Assembly: GCF_016086655.4 (NCBI RefSeq)
Contig: NC_052140.2
Coordinates: 12,090,001-12,154,000, forward strand
Origin: Lepeophtheirus salmonis
Taxonomy: Eukaryota; Arthropoda; Copepoda; Siphonostomatoida; Caligidae
Length of the DNA: 64,000 nucleotides
Reading direction: 5' to 3'
Made by a program: the position numbers and the translations under genes
The notes under the pieces: model-generated
Seen by the model: the letters and a program-made list of their open reading frames with translations, nothing else
Told to the model about the DNA's origin: nothing
Databases searched by the model: none
In this document: one piece after another, positions 22,744 through 34,187 of the stretch
Layout of the letters: every line of letters begins with the position of its first letter
Numbering within the stretch: position 1 is the stretch's first letter

Positions 22744-24100
22744 TTATTGGCTTTGCTCCGGTCCATCACTTCCGTCTGTTGGTAGTGTTCGACGTACACT
22801 ACAAGTGATGATGAAGATGGTCACACTACTACCAAGGCTCGCACTCACAGAGCTGAGATATTTAGGTTCCAGGTTGGAATTTGGAAGTGAGGACGAGTTG
22901 AGGGGTAAGAAGAAAATGGAACTCAGGGTATTGGCGAGAGAGTTGAGGGTTGTGGATGTGATCCCAAGTCCTTCGATTTCAATTATGGGGCTCAAGCCTC
23001 TAAAGATAGTGCTTCAGGCACAACAGGACAGCTGGGAGTACGGCAGTGGACGGTGGAATGAATTCAAGATTTATGCGTCCTTGTTTTTGGGAATTTTGCC
23101 CAGAACGTAAAAAGTATCTCCTGCTTCACTGTGCTAGGACAAAAGTCCAGAAATGGTTCTACACCATACAAATTGTTGCATTGCCTGAGGAGGACGTCTT
23201 CACCTCGACACTATGGGCAATTTAGGATGCTTTCTCTCGAATAGAAAATCTGTTGTTTGAGCAATTCCATCTGTTTGAGATGAAACTGGGAGTTGGGGTG
23301 CCTGTAGATGACGTGTAACTCAGTTGCATGGCCAGGCAATGTTTGGTCGATTTGCGTGTTGGAGCTGCAAAGTTTAGTTCGAAGACAATATTATTCTTGA
23401 CGTGATGGTTAAGAACAAGTCGTCCCCATGGCTCCACTATACTGTCTTCGAGAGAGGCAGCACAAAATTGAAAGATGTGTTGCCATAAGGAAATAAGGGA
23501 AACTGTAACGGCATCCAAGTTTAAGGGGTCATAAGGTCTCCTTCGCTCCAAAGGGGCGTGGTCTTTGTAAAAGGCTAATCCCAAGATAGATAGAGGGAAC
23601 TGTAAGTTTCGTGAAAGAAGCCATTCTTCCAGAAGTCAAAATGCTCTGCATTTGGCAAGGAGTGATCCCGGTGTGGGCAGATGGGTCATTTTTGAGTATA
23701 ATGTCCTTCATCTGCACCGTCTAGTTCGTCCATCTCTTTCCAGTTGAATGATGGAGTAGGGGATAGGGCCTATACCTTCTTGAGGATATATGGTAGAAGA
23801 GTAAAACTGTGACTCGAACTTAGATCGAACGTGAATATCTTAACGAAACATCTAGTTAATATGTCAAAGGGGATCAAGATTACTGGTCCAATGGAGATTT
23901 TTGGTGGGGGAAAGGTAAAGACTCTGAGCTCTATCAGGTTATCACTTGCATTAAATGGTTCTGCCACTCTTCTTCGTAAGTTGATTTAATCTCCATGGGG
24001 CAGCCACTCCTTGGTGTTCGTGATTGCATAGGTTTCGGATGGGTGAAGCTGATCAATTCCACCAATTCATGCCCAGCTGGTGATTCTACCGAATCCTGTG
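22744..24100. other. GC-richer unrecognised block
   Basis: This block is visibly richer in G and C than its surroundings and has long open frames on both strands (plus 22805-23110; minus 22744-22995, 23222-23584, 23529-23717). One plus-strand stretch, KYLLLHCARTKVQKWF at about 23112-23160, vaguely resembles the Cys/His tail of LINE polyproteins. The evidence is too thin to name an element. Codon breaks in every frame suggest decayed coding DNA, probably from a retroelement. Confidence 0.3.
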
Positions 24101-24119
24101 TAGAAACTCTAAAAAAGAG

Positions 24120-24560
24120 GCGAGAAGGGGGGAGTAATGAATGAAAATGGGGAAAATTCCATTCAAGGACACTTAGTAATGAAATAGTTTTCTTAGAGTA
24201 GGAGACAAAGCAATGTTGAGGAGAAAATGACTCAATAACTTGAATTAAGGATCCTTGGATGGAGAATGATAACTCTTTCGATTCCTCACTGAATCTTTCA
24301 ATAGATCTTTATGTCCTTTTATGAAACTCGATACTTCTTATATGTAGAAGTATTCGAAAATTCTGTTAAAGATCTGGGGGATTTAATATATTCTTGAATA
24401 TCCAGATAATGATTAACGAGGTCAGAAAGCAGTATCAAATACCTTGATTTGAGGGGCATCTAGAAAATGAAGGAGTCTTCTATTACAGAAAATGTGATCT
24501 ACGAAGTGATACATACGAAACGAGATCCGTTTTATATTAAGTTGAAGAGAGAATCAGAAC
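24120..24560. repeat. Dispersed repeat, inverted relative to 13560-14000
   Basis: Read on the minus strand, this aligns with the segment unique to copy A, with several shared blocks such as GAGAGTTATCATCCTCCA-like and AGTTTTCTTAGAGTAGGA on the plus strand. An open plus-strand frame at 24467-24829 overlaps it, but indels between the two copies do not keep a frame. Confidence 0.5.
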
Positions 24561-24992
24561 TCAGAGAAGGTATTGAATCTCCAAATGTAAAAAAATACGT
24601 AAGAACTTTAAGGATGGGTGGTTGCAGATATATATATCGAATACTTCATACAGATAATCACTCCGAATTCCTACAATTCATTGCATTTCCATACAACTCA
24701 CAACTTTTTGTCCTTCCTCACCTTTTAGTCTATTTATTTAACAATTTAATACATAATTGTTTTTTGTTTTATTTTAACTCATATCTATTTTCACTCCATT
24801 TTTTGGTCCTAATCTCTAATATATCATAAACTGGAAAGAAGCTATTTACCTTTCTCTCGCATTAGGTATAGATTACCAGCTCATATGTTTTATTCTATAT
24901 TATTAAACATGAACTCAATATGAATTTAAAATAAAAAGGCAATATGACATCTAATATTGTATATTACAATAAGTATGCCTGACGTTTTAAAA

Positions 24993-25251
24993 TCAAATCA
25001 GGGCTATAATTACTCCCACAAGGCCTAATACACCTCCAACGATCCAAGCTTTTTTAGCAGGTGAAGATTTTATTGAAGTCCTAATCTGGGAATGACATCC
25101 AGGGCAGGTCGTATAAATTGGAATTCGCCCATATTGAATTTGACCATTTTGAATCTGAGAAGGATTTGTGTTAGGCCCGGTATATGATGGTGGAGCATTT
25201 ACCTTTAATGGATAAGGATCTGCATTGATGAAAGATAAATCTCTGGGATCT
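24993..25251 (-). CDS. LITAF-domain protein, internal or terminal exon
   Basis: The minus-strand frame begins after a probable acceptor (AACTTGCTGATAG) and encodes a Pro/Asn/Gln-rich segment (PYPLKVNAPPSYTGPNTNPS, continuing), then TTCPGCHSQIRTSIKS and a hydrophobic AWIVGGVLGLVGVIIALI before a stop. Proline-rich N-terminus, CPxC and membrane-embedded hydrophobic stretch are the order found in LITAF (LPS-induced TNF factor, SIMPLE-like) proteins, zinc-binding monotopic proteins of late endosomes. The second CPxC half is absent. A donor-like GTAATT inside the hydrophobic part could splice to it further along the minus strand; otherwise this is a truncated pseudogene. Confidence 0.55.
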
Positions 25252-25269
25252 CTATCAGCAAGTTACAAA

Positions 25270-25830
25270 AAATGTAATAAAATAAGGAGTTTTTCTTTTT
25301 TACAAGAAAATTTAATATTTGAATTTTTTACATCAAAAATTAAATATTGAAATTTACTTTAATTTGTCCATTTTTTTATGCACAAAATTAATTTTTCCAA
25401 TTTTTTTTTTTTGAAAATAATTATTCATTTTCCCTTAGTAGCTAGTTTAATAGAATTTTTCCTTAAAAAATATAACATTTGAAATTTAATTTTTGAAACT
25501 TTCCTCAAAAAAAAAAAAAATATTTTCTTAGTAGCTGTGATTTTTGACATTTTTTTCTAAGAAATTAAATTTTTTAAGAATAGCTGTGAATTTGTTAATA
25601 TTTTATCAGAAAGTTTAATTATTTCTATTTATTTTTGGATTGTTTTTTCTTTAATATTTTAATTTTAACTTTTTCAATTTTTTGAAGAGCTATGGATCTT
25701 TTATTTGTAATTTTTTTTTCTTTGTCAGAAAATTTAATATTGGAGAAAAAGTCTCAGTACAAATTAAAATTAAAAACCGTGGGTTTCTCTACAAGGCTCA
25801 GAAGCAATACGTGGGCTGTTAATAAACTCT
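25270..25830. repeat. AT-rich dispersed repeat
   Basis: Modules of T and A runs around AGCTGTGATTTTT and AGCTGTGAATTTG match the body of the repeat at 590-1395. The ends are poorly preserved. Confidence 0.45.
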
Positions 25831-25942
25831 AATTTAGTTATTCAAATAGAGGTTTTGTGATTTTTTCCTTCATATTCCGAATTTCCTGTCCTTTCTGCAT
25901 AAGTAAACAATAACAAACATATTTTTTTTCAAATCTTTCATC

Positions 25943-26330
25943 ATGAGTGAACAAGAAGGAAAAAGGCAGATGATCTCAGACCTTCTGTATCCTAAAATTG
26001 AGGTTGCAGAGATTATGGACATTATGAAGTACTCCAGGAGCCACATTTTCACGGTGGCCAAGATGAAAAATACCTTTCCGGGAAAGAAAGAAGTGAGGGA
26101 CACAACTTGAAAAGGGATTCTGAGTTTCGAGGGAACCTGAAGAAGAACATCAAGGAGGACACCACAAAATCCACGAGGAGAAAATCAGAACGTCTGTGAA
26201 AGATGCCTAGGGGGGTTGACTCCTTACACAAGGATCCCCCGCCATGTGTTAACAGACACTATGAAAGACAGGAGACTGCATAGTGGCAAGAAAGTTCGGT
26301 TGTGGACTAAAATAGGCTAATAGATCCACA
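25943..26330 (+). mobile_element. Tc1/mariner transposase N-terminal fragment
   Basis: From ATG 25943 the frame encodes MSEQEGKRQMISDLLYPKIE and VAEIMDIMKYSRSHIFTVAK, a helix-turn-helix like the N-terminus of mariner-type transposases. After a frameshift it continues GHNLKRDSEFRGNLKKNIKE, and after another, PRHVLTDTMKDRRLHSGKKV, the linker before the catalytic core. The core itself is missing. No terminal repeats identified. Confidence 0.65.
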
Positions 26331-27656
26331 GTCAAAAATTTATCTAACGATTTAATTCGATCTTATTTCTCTCTCTGTCTTGCTCCCACTTTATTCAAAA
26401 ACTCATACTAAAATCCCATCTCTAGTTATAACTTTCATACCTCTGAAAAAGAGTGTTACACAAAATTTACACATTAAAATAAATGGAAAAATAAAAAAAC
26501 TATTTTTGAGTTATGAAAATTCTAGTAAAAAAAAATTATTATTACCAATTGTGGCAAAGCAAATAAATGATTTTAGGGATACAAGCAGTCACACATAGCT
26601 TTTTCCTACCTACATTTTGTAGAATTTTTACAGTAATCCAAATAGAAAGTTTGTGTCTTACTTAAAAAAAAGGTTCTATTTTTTCATAAGATTTAATTAT
26701 TAAAATAGTAAATATACCAAACATCATGAAATAACACAAAATAAAATGGAGCACACAAGAAATATCATTGATAAATATTATGTTATAAAATCATCCACCT
26801 CATTTATAATCCATTCTAGTTATAGAAACTTTGTTTTGTCGTAATGATTGAGGGGGGGGGGGATCTTCAAAACCTAAAGATTGACTCTTCGAAGCCGACT
26901 ATGGTCATCTGACCTGAACTGAAAAACTGTTGATAATGAAGTTATATATTCCATCCCGAATGGCCTTATTTAAAACAAGTAAAATTATCCTGTAGAAAAG
27001 TTAAAAATAAAATATTAAAACATACGAAAACAAAAGCATATAGGATATCAGAATGTAACATCTGATATTTGTAAAATTAGAATGACTTGTTAGTTATATA
27101 ACGCAAACTCACTAAGAGCTAACTTTACTATTTCATGAGATGCATAAACATTTCCATACAGTGAAATAGAGATTAATGTTTGGAGTCAAATAATTACTTT
27201 AGAAGGCTACACAAAATGTCGGGGATGTTCCCTTATGAACCTGTTAGAGTTCGTGTTCACCTTACCAAATTTAATACACAGTTTGAAGATATACTCCAAA
27301 AATAGGAAATATTATTATTTGGTAGATACTTGGGCGTGAACATATCAATGACCCGTCCCAACAAGGACATTAATTATTCAAATCATACAATTAACCCTTC
27401 GTTTAAAAAGTTAAATATTTATACATTAAAAATCGCTTTTATTTTGGGTATGTTAAAAAAAGAAACTAAAAGTAAACATGGTAACCCGAGACAATTTGAA
27501 AAATGTTTAGCAAAAGAGCAACTTAGCTGCCAAACCCCTCATTACATAAGCCACAATCAGCTGTCAAAAGCGGGAAGGACATTGCTAATAATTACAGCGA
27601 TGCCGATCACCAATTCTACTCTGAGTCCAACGAGGACTTTCAATTATAAATTCTTG
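26331..27656. other. Stretch without recognised genes
   Basis: A 112-codon open frame at 27330-27668 runs across the left boundary of copy B and has no family resemblance apart from a short RYLGVNISM, which hints at a retroelement. Nothing else is recognisable. Confidence 0.35.
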
Positions 27657-28548
27657 CAAATCACTTAAAATTAGAGGCAGGAGAATGAATACTTTACACT
27701 GTTTGGTAGACGCCTATGTAGATAAAAAAGGAATTTAATTAAAGTTTTTTTTTTTGTCATCCAAAAGTAGTTTGTCATTAAATAAATTGTGCAAAAATAA
27801 TAAAACAAAAAAAAAGAAGTATAATTCGATTACTTAAATAGGTCATTTACTTTTTTGTATTTGTAATTTTTTGAGGAAAGGTATACTTGCTTATTTGTAT
27901 GAATGTATCTACTAGTAATGTAATCGGATATATGGTACGTCAACACAAAAGTAACCTAGAACAAAACTCAAGGAAATGAGTAGCTCTCAATTTCCAGGCC
28001 ATATTGAGTAAACTTTCGTGTGAAATGATCCTGAGAGACTTTTTATGTAACTTTTTTAGTATTTTTATACTTAACAAATTCTTAATTGAAAAATAGACTC
28101 TTTGAATCCGGAATTTTAACGAGTTTTATTACGGAAACACGGGAAGCTACATTAACTAAGCTTTGTACAGATGATGGCAGATGTATTAAATCCCTTTAAA
28201 AACCTTCAATGCAGACTCCATAGACGTTGATAATTGCATCAATGGACATACGGAAGCTATGACAGGGATAATAATTGGGGTCATATAGTTCCAATACTCA
28301 TCAACGAAAGAATTGAGAGTTTTGATATTCGATACCCAAGTCCGCCAGGCACTGGCCTGGACAGAAAGAAAAGTAGAGCAGGCTGACATATCAAAGGTAT
28401 AGAGGCCATATTATTACCGGCCAGAATATAATGTTGGTCTATAAAAAGGTAGGGTACATTAATATCTGAGCACTTTGAATTTTAAGCTTCCACAAGATAT
28501 AAATTATTAATTAACAAAGAATTTCAACAAAATTAATATTATAAACAG

Positions 28549-28800
28549 ATGTGTCTTGTCGAAGGTCTGTTAATCATTAATGTAGCCGCACTTAACACCA
28601 TTGGTGGCTTCCAGGGGGCGGCAAAAGGTCTGGCAACCGCTTCATCTATAGTGTTCTATCATGGCGTGTCAGTGTTGACTGATAGTGGCTTTGAGGGGCT
28701 CGGTGTTATGACGACAGACACTGCAGGCCTTCCGCTCCACATGCACCCAAAAGGTGCAGTAATCATTTTAGAAACAAAACACGGTTTAAAAATTGGTTGA
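28549..28800 (+). CDS. Unrecognised 83-codon ORF, copy B
   Basis: Counterpart of 9156-9407 with the same start, stop and length. It has seven residue changes (among them Arg3 to Leu, Asp to His and Lys to Leu) against only two silent base changes. That ratio suggests neutral drift. No family recognised. Confidence 0.22.
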   Translation: MCLVEGLLIINVAALNTIGGFQGAAKGLATASSIVFYHGVSVLTDSGFEGLGVMTTDTAGLPLHMHPKGAVIILETKHGLKIG

Positions 28801-29263
28801 TAAAAATGTAACTATCTCAAAAACAAATGTTTTGGGACATTTGGAGGAAGAAGGACGCCTGCAATAGTCAACATCAACAATGATGACGTCACATAAAAAC
28901 GCTCTATAGCTGGATATATAAACATATTTTTTCTTTATGCAGGGGTGTCTGCTGGATTATATTTTGGGTAAAGCCGTGGTTTTTGTATTTTTTTGGAAAA
29001 AAATTAAAAATTCTTTGCAAAAATTTATATATTAAATTTTTGAAAAAAAATTATCTACTAAGTTTGTTCGAAAATAATTCAAAAGTCCACAGCTTTTAGA
29101 AAAAAAATTCAGAAATCTATAGCCCTGCCCACAAAATTAAATTTTTAAGCAAACATTTCAAAAATCCACAGCTATCTACAAAAATTGAAATTTCTTGGAA
29201 AAAATTTCAAAAATCAACAACTGTTTGGAAAAATAGATTTTTTTTTTTAAGTTCAAATATATA

Positions 29264-30250
29264 CAGGGAGCGGGGATCAAATTGTCGCCTACTTTAAACC
29301 TTGATAACTTGAAGATGACATTATCAAATAAAAAACCAGTAACCAGATAGGAAAGCTATTCTCGTCAGCTGACGATACGTAGTTCAGTTAGCATCATGCC
29401 GTCATCATATGAGGAGATAAAGAGCTATAAGTGGAACGAGGAGCTTTCGAGGTCCGCCGTAGTGGGTGGGCCAGATCTTGACCCAGAAGGCAAAGGACAA
29501 CAGGCTGATGAAGTCAACAAAATTGCTCAACAAGCTAAAACACCCAAAGCAGCCCAGGATGCTGGGGTTTTTCTCTGATGAAAAGAATTTCTGTCAAGAT
29601 CAGAACGTCAACAAGCAGAACAACAGGTGGATAGCCACCTGCACCAGCCATGCGAGGAACGAAATGAAGACCAAGTTCCCTGCAATGGGCATGGTGTTTG
29701 GAATGGTCAGCAGTGAAGGTCATGTTATGCCTCCCCACATGTTTGAAATGGGTCTAAAGGTCAATACAGAGGTCTACCTGGATGTTATGGAGAAGGTGGT
29801 TCGGCCCTGGATCCAAGGGGTGACCGGAGACAGGCCCTGGGCGTGGCAAAATCTCCATGCAGTGGTTAACTGAGAACTGTTATGACCTCATAGCCAAGGA
29901 CTTGTGGCTTCCTAACTCTCCCGACCTTAATTCTTTGGACTATTTTGTCTGGGGCTATGTCGAGACACATACCAACAGACATCCCCATAGCACCAAAGCT
30001 AACCTGAAGGACTCCATGAAGGAGGTATTCGACAACATGGACAATGAGATGGTTAGAAGAGCCTGCAGCTGGTTCAGAGGCCGTATTGAGGCCGTTATTG
30101 ATGCCAACGGTGATTATATCGAATGAATGGGTACTCTATACCTGTATGCTCGTCATAGTTTTGATTTTCAATAAAAAAGTTAAAAAATGTATATTTTGTG
30201 TTGTTTTTTGTAGAAAAATATTTTGGCGACAATTTGATCCCCGCTCCCTG
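29264..30250 (+). mobile_element. Internally deleted Tc1/mariner element, copy B
   Basis: Ends CAGGGAGCGGGGATCAAATT on both sides as a near-perfect inverted repeat of about 26 bp, flanked by TA (29262-29263 and 30251-30252). Total 987 bp. It occupies the homologous site to 9693-10583, but its internal deletions fall elsewhere. Confidence 0.9.
29396..30126 (+). pseudogene. Tc1/mariner (DD37D-type) transposase, N-terminal domain and second Asp deleted
   Basis: The ATG is intact and the first 23 residues match copy A. A deletion then removes the helix-turn-helix domain and the frame shifts. The middle is preserved at 29466-29873: RMLGFFSDEKNFCQDQNVNK holds the first catalytic Asp, followed by GMVFGMVSSEGHVMPPHMFE. 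A deletion of about 29 bases between PWAWQ and the next helix removes the second Asp (QQD in copy A) and shifts the frame again. The tail at 29857-30126 keeps PNSPDLNSLDYFVWGYVE. No active enzyme can be made. Confidence 0.85.
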
Positions 30251-31019
30251 TATATATATATATTATTTTTTAATTTCAAATATTGATAAATTTTTTTATA
30301 TTTTAAAGGAAAATATTTCAAATATCTATATTTATTCACAGAAACTTTTTTTTTTTAAACTGAAAAATTTAGTTAAATTTCGAATGTTAAATTTTTTGAA
30401 AAAAAATCATATATTAAATTTTCTAGTAAAAAGCAAAAATTCCTTAATTTAAGGGACCGACAGCTACTGCAGCCCACCCTTATAATTGTATATAATTAAT
30501 TAAAAGTGTATTATTTTATGGTATAATCCAAATATTTTCTTCTTACCCATACAAATATACAATTTGGAACTTTAAAACAAATATCTAATTAATTCAACCT
30601 CTAAAAGTAGATAGGTAGAAATAGTATTAAACAAAAGACTTTTAATTAAGGAATTAAAAATAAACTTTAGAGAACAGTTTAATCCAATAACCCCACACGT
30701 ATCACATTTTAAATCCTCAGTTTAAGGAATTAAAAAAAAAAAAAATGTCTTCAAAATTTTTCAAAAGATACAATTCTGATTATATCAGCAATCTTCTTTT
30801 GTTTATCTGTCTGTTGATGTGTCAGAAGTACAGAATGAAGATCCAAAACTTGAGTTAACATATACAGGACGAGAGCTCAAAAAATTTTAAATACGTTTTC
30901 ACTTCTAAATATTCAGTCGGATCCTACTACAAAATTTAAGTACTAGGACTGCTCCTTATCGGTCTTTTATAGTAACTAAAATATCTGAAATAACGTAGTT
31001 ATAGTCTCTGTACAGGGTG

Positions 31020-31695
31020 AGGACTCAAAAATGAGAAAATTTGAAATACTTTTTTCACTTAAACATATATTTATTTTATACTAAAATATGTCCCCCTCCA
31101 TTCTCAAGAGATGAACAGAAGCATAGCCGACCTTAAAAAAGTAAAAGGACAAGTTGTTCCAATCCTCCTTGTACAACTCCCTTCAGGGCATCAACATTCA
31201 GGTAAAAATTCTTGTTCGTCTTTTACTCCAAGATGTTCCAAACAGTCAAGTCCAGGGAGTTCACGTGGGGCGAGGAGAAAGAACAGAAGACATCCATGTT
31301 TTTGGACGTTTGTGCCGGTTTCCGTCATGGGTAAACGCATAGTTGTACCTGGGTAACGCTCTCTTCAACCATGACAAGACATGGTACATGAGGACCTTGT
31401 AGTGGACGTCCGTGGGGACTTTCTTGTTGGTCTTGAAGAAGAAGGGAGGTATCTTGATACCGTCAGACACCACAAAGTGTTAGGACCATGATCTGAGCTG
31501 AATGTTTTTCACCCAATAATTGAGATTGTATCCCCTTAATTTTTAATGGCTAGGTAAAGAAAGACTCAACAGTGTTATTTGCTCTTTTATTGGACTCTCT
31601 GTCTCTCCAAGACGTTCCACAAATAGTTGTCCAAGGGTTTCCTTTACCCACAACATAAAGGTCTTAAACATGTTCGGTTTTTCCCAAGGTACTGT
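31020..31695 (-). mobile_element. Tc1/mariner remnants in copy B
   Basis: Counterpart of 11415-12075: terminal repeat CAGGGTGAGGACTCAAAA at about 31013, minus-strand VSDGIKIPPFFFKTNKK and the C-terminal pieces. The frame breaks are mostly the same as in copy A, so decay preceded duplication. Confidence 0.6.
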
Positions 31696-32537
31696 GTTAT
31701 AAAGGTGTGTCGCTCACGACTTTTATAATTTGACAAAAGTAAGTATCCTATTTTGATGACGTCACATATGTGTGGAAAATGCTAGCCTTCACTTGTATTT
31801 TGCTCTATGATTATAAGGAATCTAACTCAAAATGTAAGACTTTCTACTTGCAAACTGGGCCTGGCACTATATAATAATGGAGAATTACATTTTATTTTCA
31901 TTCTATACTCTTGTACGTATGAAAAATTAAAAAATAAGTGAACATCTACCTATGTTTATGAATATAATACGGTAGACAACTATTACTATTAATTGCCGTG
32001 TAGTTGTAAGTTTGAACAACTGCATCTGATCATTTGTGAATATTTGGCACTTTTTCTGTGGGTAGGAGATATACAACATTACTTTACTATTAGGTATAGT
32101 TTTATAATAGTAAAAAAACAATCATTATATGGAAGAAATCAATTATATATGAAGAATAAGTGAATATTATTTTTTCTTAACATGAAACGCTAATGTGAAA
32201 AAATAAACTTACAACTAGTTTTTAATTTATTATCTTTACTATCAAGCTCTAAGCAAGAAAATAAACGATTGGGAGTATCAAAAATAAGAAGATATAAGTG
32301 TACGATCGGCTTGATACTTCAATTATTAATATCAAGGATTTAAACAACATTACATAGCCTTTTATCAAAAATATAAAGCTTAAAAATATTAAATAATATA
32401 TAAAAAATAAATATATTCTGAAAAAAACAAACAAATCAACAATAGAAATTAAGGAATAAAAATAAAGTATCCCTTCAGCTATTCGATCATTCGATCACGT
32501 AGTATGGCATTATCACTATCTATATTTAATTTCAAAA

Positions 32538-33038
32538 ATGAATATAGCGGATCACTGCTCAGTTGCTCCCAGTGATGAAGAAGACACTACATATATGTTT
32601 CAGCCATCTGATGAAGATTGTGACAAACATGTTCTGTTTACTCAGTCTCCGTTAAATGACTTGGCTTGAGATATTTATCTACCAAAATAGTCTGTGGAAC
32701 TTTTGTCTTTAAGACTGAAAGAAAATCGAATAATGAAACCCTGCACATGTGTCCCATCTTATCGTATTAGGGACGCAGAACTGTGTAAGTACTTCCATTC
32801 TTATGGCCAGTGTGTTTCATGTACTGATGAAGAGGGGTTATTTAATTTTATGGGACCACCAGGATATGATTCACGGGATTGGAGGGTTTTTATTGACAGT
32901 TCCAAAATAAGTTTAAAATTTTTTCTGATACACAATATAAGTAAATATGGCTATCTACTTTTTAAAAAATGTAGCATCAAGATTGTTCTAGATATATCAT
33001 GTTCATCGGAATTTAATTTGTTTGGATTTGAATTCTGA
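32538..33038 (+). pseudogene. Multi-copy hypothetical protein relic, copy B
   Basis: Starts ATG 32538 and shares the TGA and TAG of copy A. From 32694 it is open to 33038 and keeps the motif DWRVFIDSSKISLKF that copy A has lost, followed by LIHNISKYGYL. This is the best-preserved copy of the relic. The two in-frame stops mean no full protein. Confidence 0.6.
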
Positions 33039-33076
33039 TTGGCTGAGCTGAGTAAAATTCTATTGAAGTTCATAAT

Positions 33077-33326
33077 GTTTGTGTTCAATTAATATTCAAA
33101 AGGATGTGAGGAATAACATGATTAGGCTGTGACAGTCAAGTCAATAAAGTTGTCAATTAATTCCAAAGTCCTGTTTTGCAAAGGTTGATTTAATTGACTT
33201 AGCAATTAGATGTGGGAGTTGCAATGTCAGTTTCGTCAATTGACGTATCAAATGTAATCAATTTTGTACATATATATATTCTAAAATAAGTGAGAGTAAA
33301 CTTATATCACATCCATTTACGTGATC
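33077..33326 (+). promoter_or_regulatory. Protease promoter, copy B
   Basis: Nearly identical to 14089-14339, with palindrome CGTCAATTGACG at 33234-33245 and TATA box at 33269-33281. The promoter looks intact although the gene behind it is broken. Confidence 0.6.
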
Positions 33327-34101
33327 ATGAAGACATTAGTATTCCTGGCTATTATTGCGTCTACTTTTGCTAATCCCAAATATCCAGATATTTGTGGGTT
33401 GGAAAACAAACCTTCGGTGGATTCAAGAGTCATTGGAGGACAGGAAGCAGCAAGGAATCAATTTCCATGGCTAGCTTTCGTATCTACCTTTGGTTATTGT
33501 ACTGGGTCTGTTTTGGATGAAAATTGGATTATAACTGCTAAGCATTGTATTGGTTCTGATGGTGTGGCTACAGTTCGTGTTGGGGCTCATAGCAAATGGG
33601 GATCTATTGCAGATGAGCCAAATATGCAAATCCGAAAAAGTTCCAAAATTCACACATCATCAACTGGAGACTTTGCTTTAATCAAATTGGAAAGTCCTTT
33701 GGATTTAAACAAATATGTCCGACCCGTTTGCTTACCAACACGTGCAGATGTTAATAAGACCTTTGTTGGCGAATCAACGACCATAACAGGATGGGGTGTT
33801 AATATTTTAGACCCAGATTATGTCAATTATCCCGGATTATATTTTGCTAAAAATATAACAATTATTAAATGCGGTTTTGCAAAAATATTATCTGTACTGA
33901 TGCAAATCAAGGAAAGGCTGTCTGCTTTGGTGACAGCGGTGGCCCTCTTAACTATGAAATGGAAGATGGAAAGTATATATGCAAATTGGAGTCAACCAAT
34001 TTGTGACAAATGGAAAATGTGTAGGAGGTGTAAATGGATATGCACGTGTATCATCACATCTAGACTTTATTCAAGAAATAACTGGAATGGTTATCGAATA
34101 A
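33327..34101 (+). pseudogene. Serine protease, copy B, two indels
   Basis: Until about residue 186 it encodes the same protein as copy C (Ser53, Ser89, Phe146, Asn167-Pro-Gly, Gly183). One A is missing from an A run at 33881-33885, moving the frame before the catalytic Ser motif. A second change, two extra bases in a TA repeat at 33973-33981, does not restore it. The catalytic His and Asp remain, but GDSGGPL is out of frame. Both indels are in simple-sequence runs, so assembly error is a real alternative to true pseudogenisation. Confidence 0.8.
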
Positions 34102-34187
34102 TGAATTTATCGTTTTTCTATAATAAAGATTTAATAAAATAAACTCACTAATTCTAATTCATTTTTGTAACAATATGAGTATTGAGC

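Larger units (their letters stand above)
28937..30490. repeat. AT-rich dispersed repeat with nested transposon, copy B
   Basis: Same ends as 9547-10830, but a longer left body containing several ATCCACAGCT / ATCAACAACTG modules that copy A has lost. Confidence 0.6.
27657..34187 (+). repeat. Duplicated segment, copy B
   Basis: Matches 8266-15199 in order and orientation. It differs in the transposon deletions, in lacking the 13457-14088 segment, and in protease indels. In residues and in the short junction GAGTAAAATTCTATTGAAG before the promoter it agrees with copy C, so B and C share a more recent ancestor. Its right boundary coincides with the start of a Tc1-like fragment. Confidence 0.9.

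Noticed and set aside
24467..24829. Plus-strand frame of 120 codons
   Set aside because: The 5' part lies in a repeat whose other copy does not keep the frame; the 3' part is AT-rich and hydrophobic.
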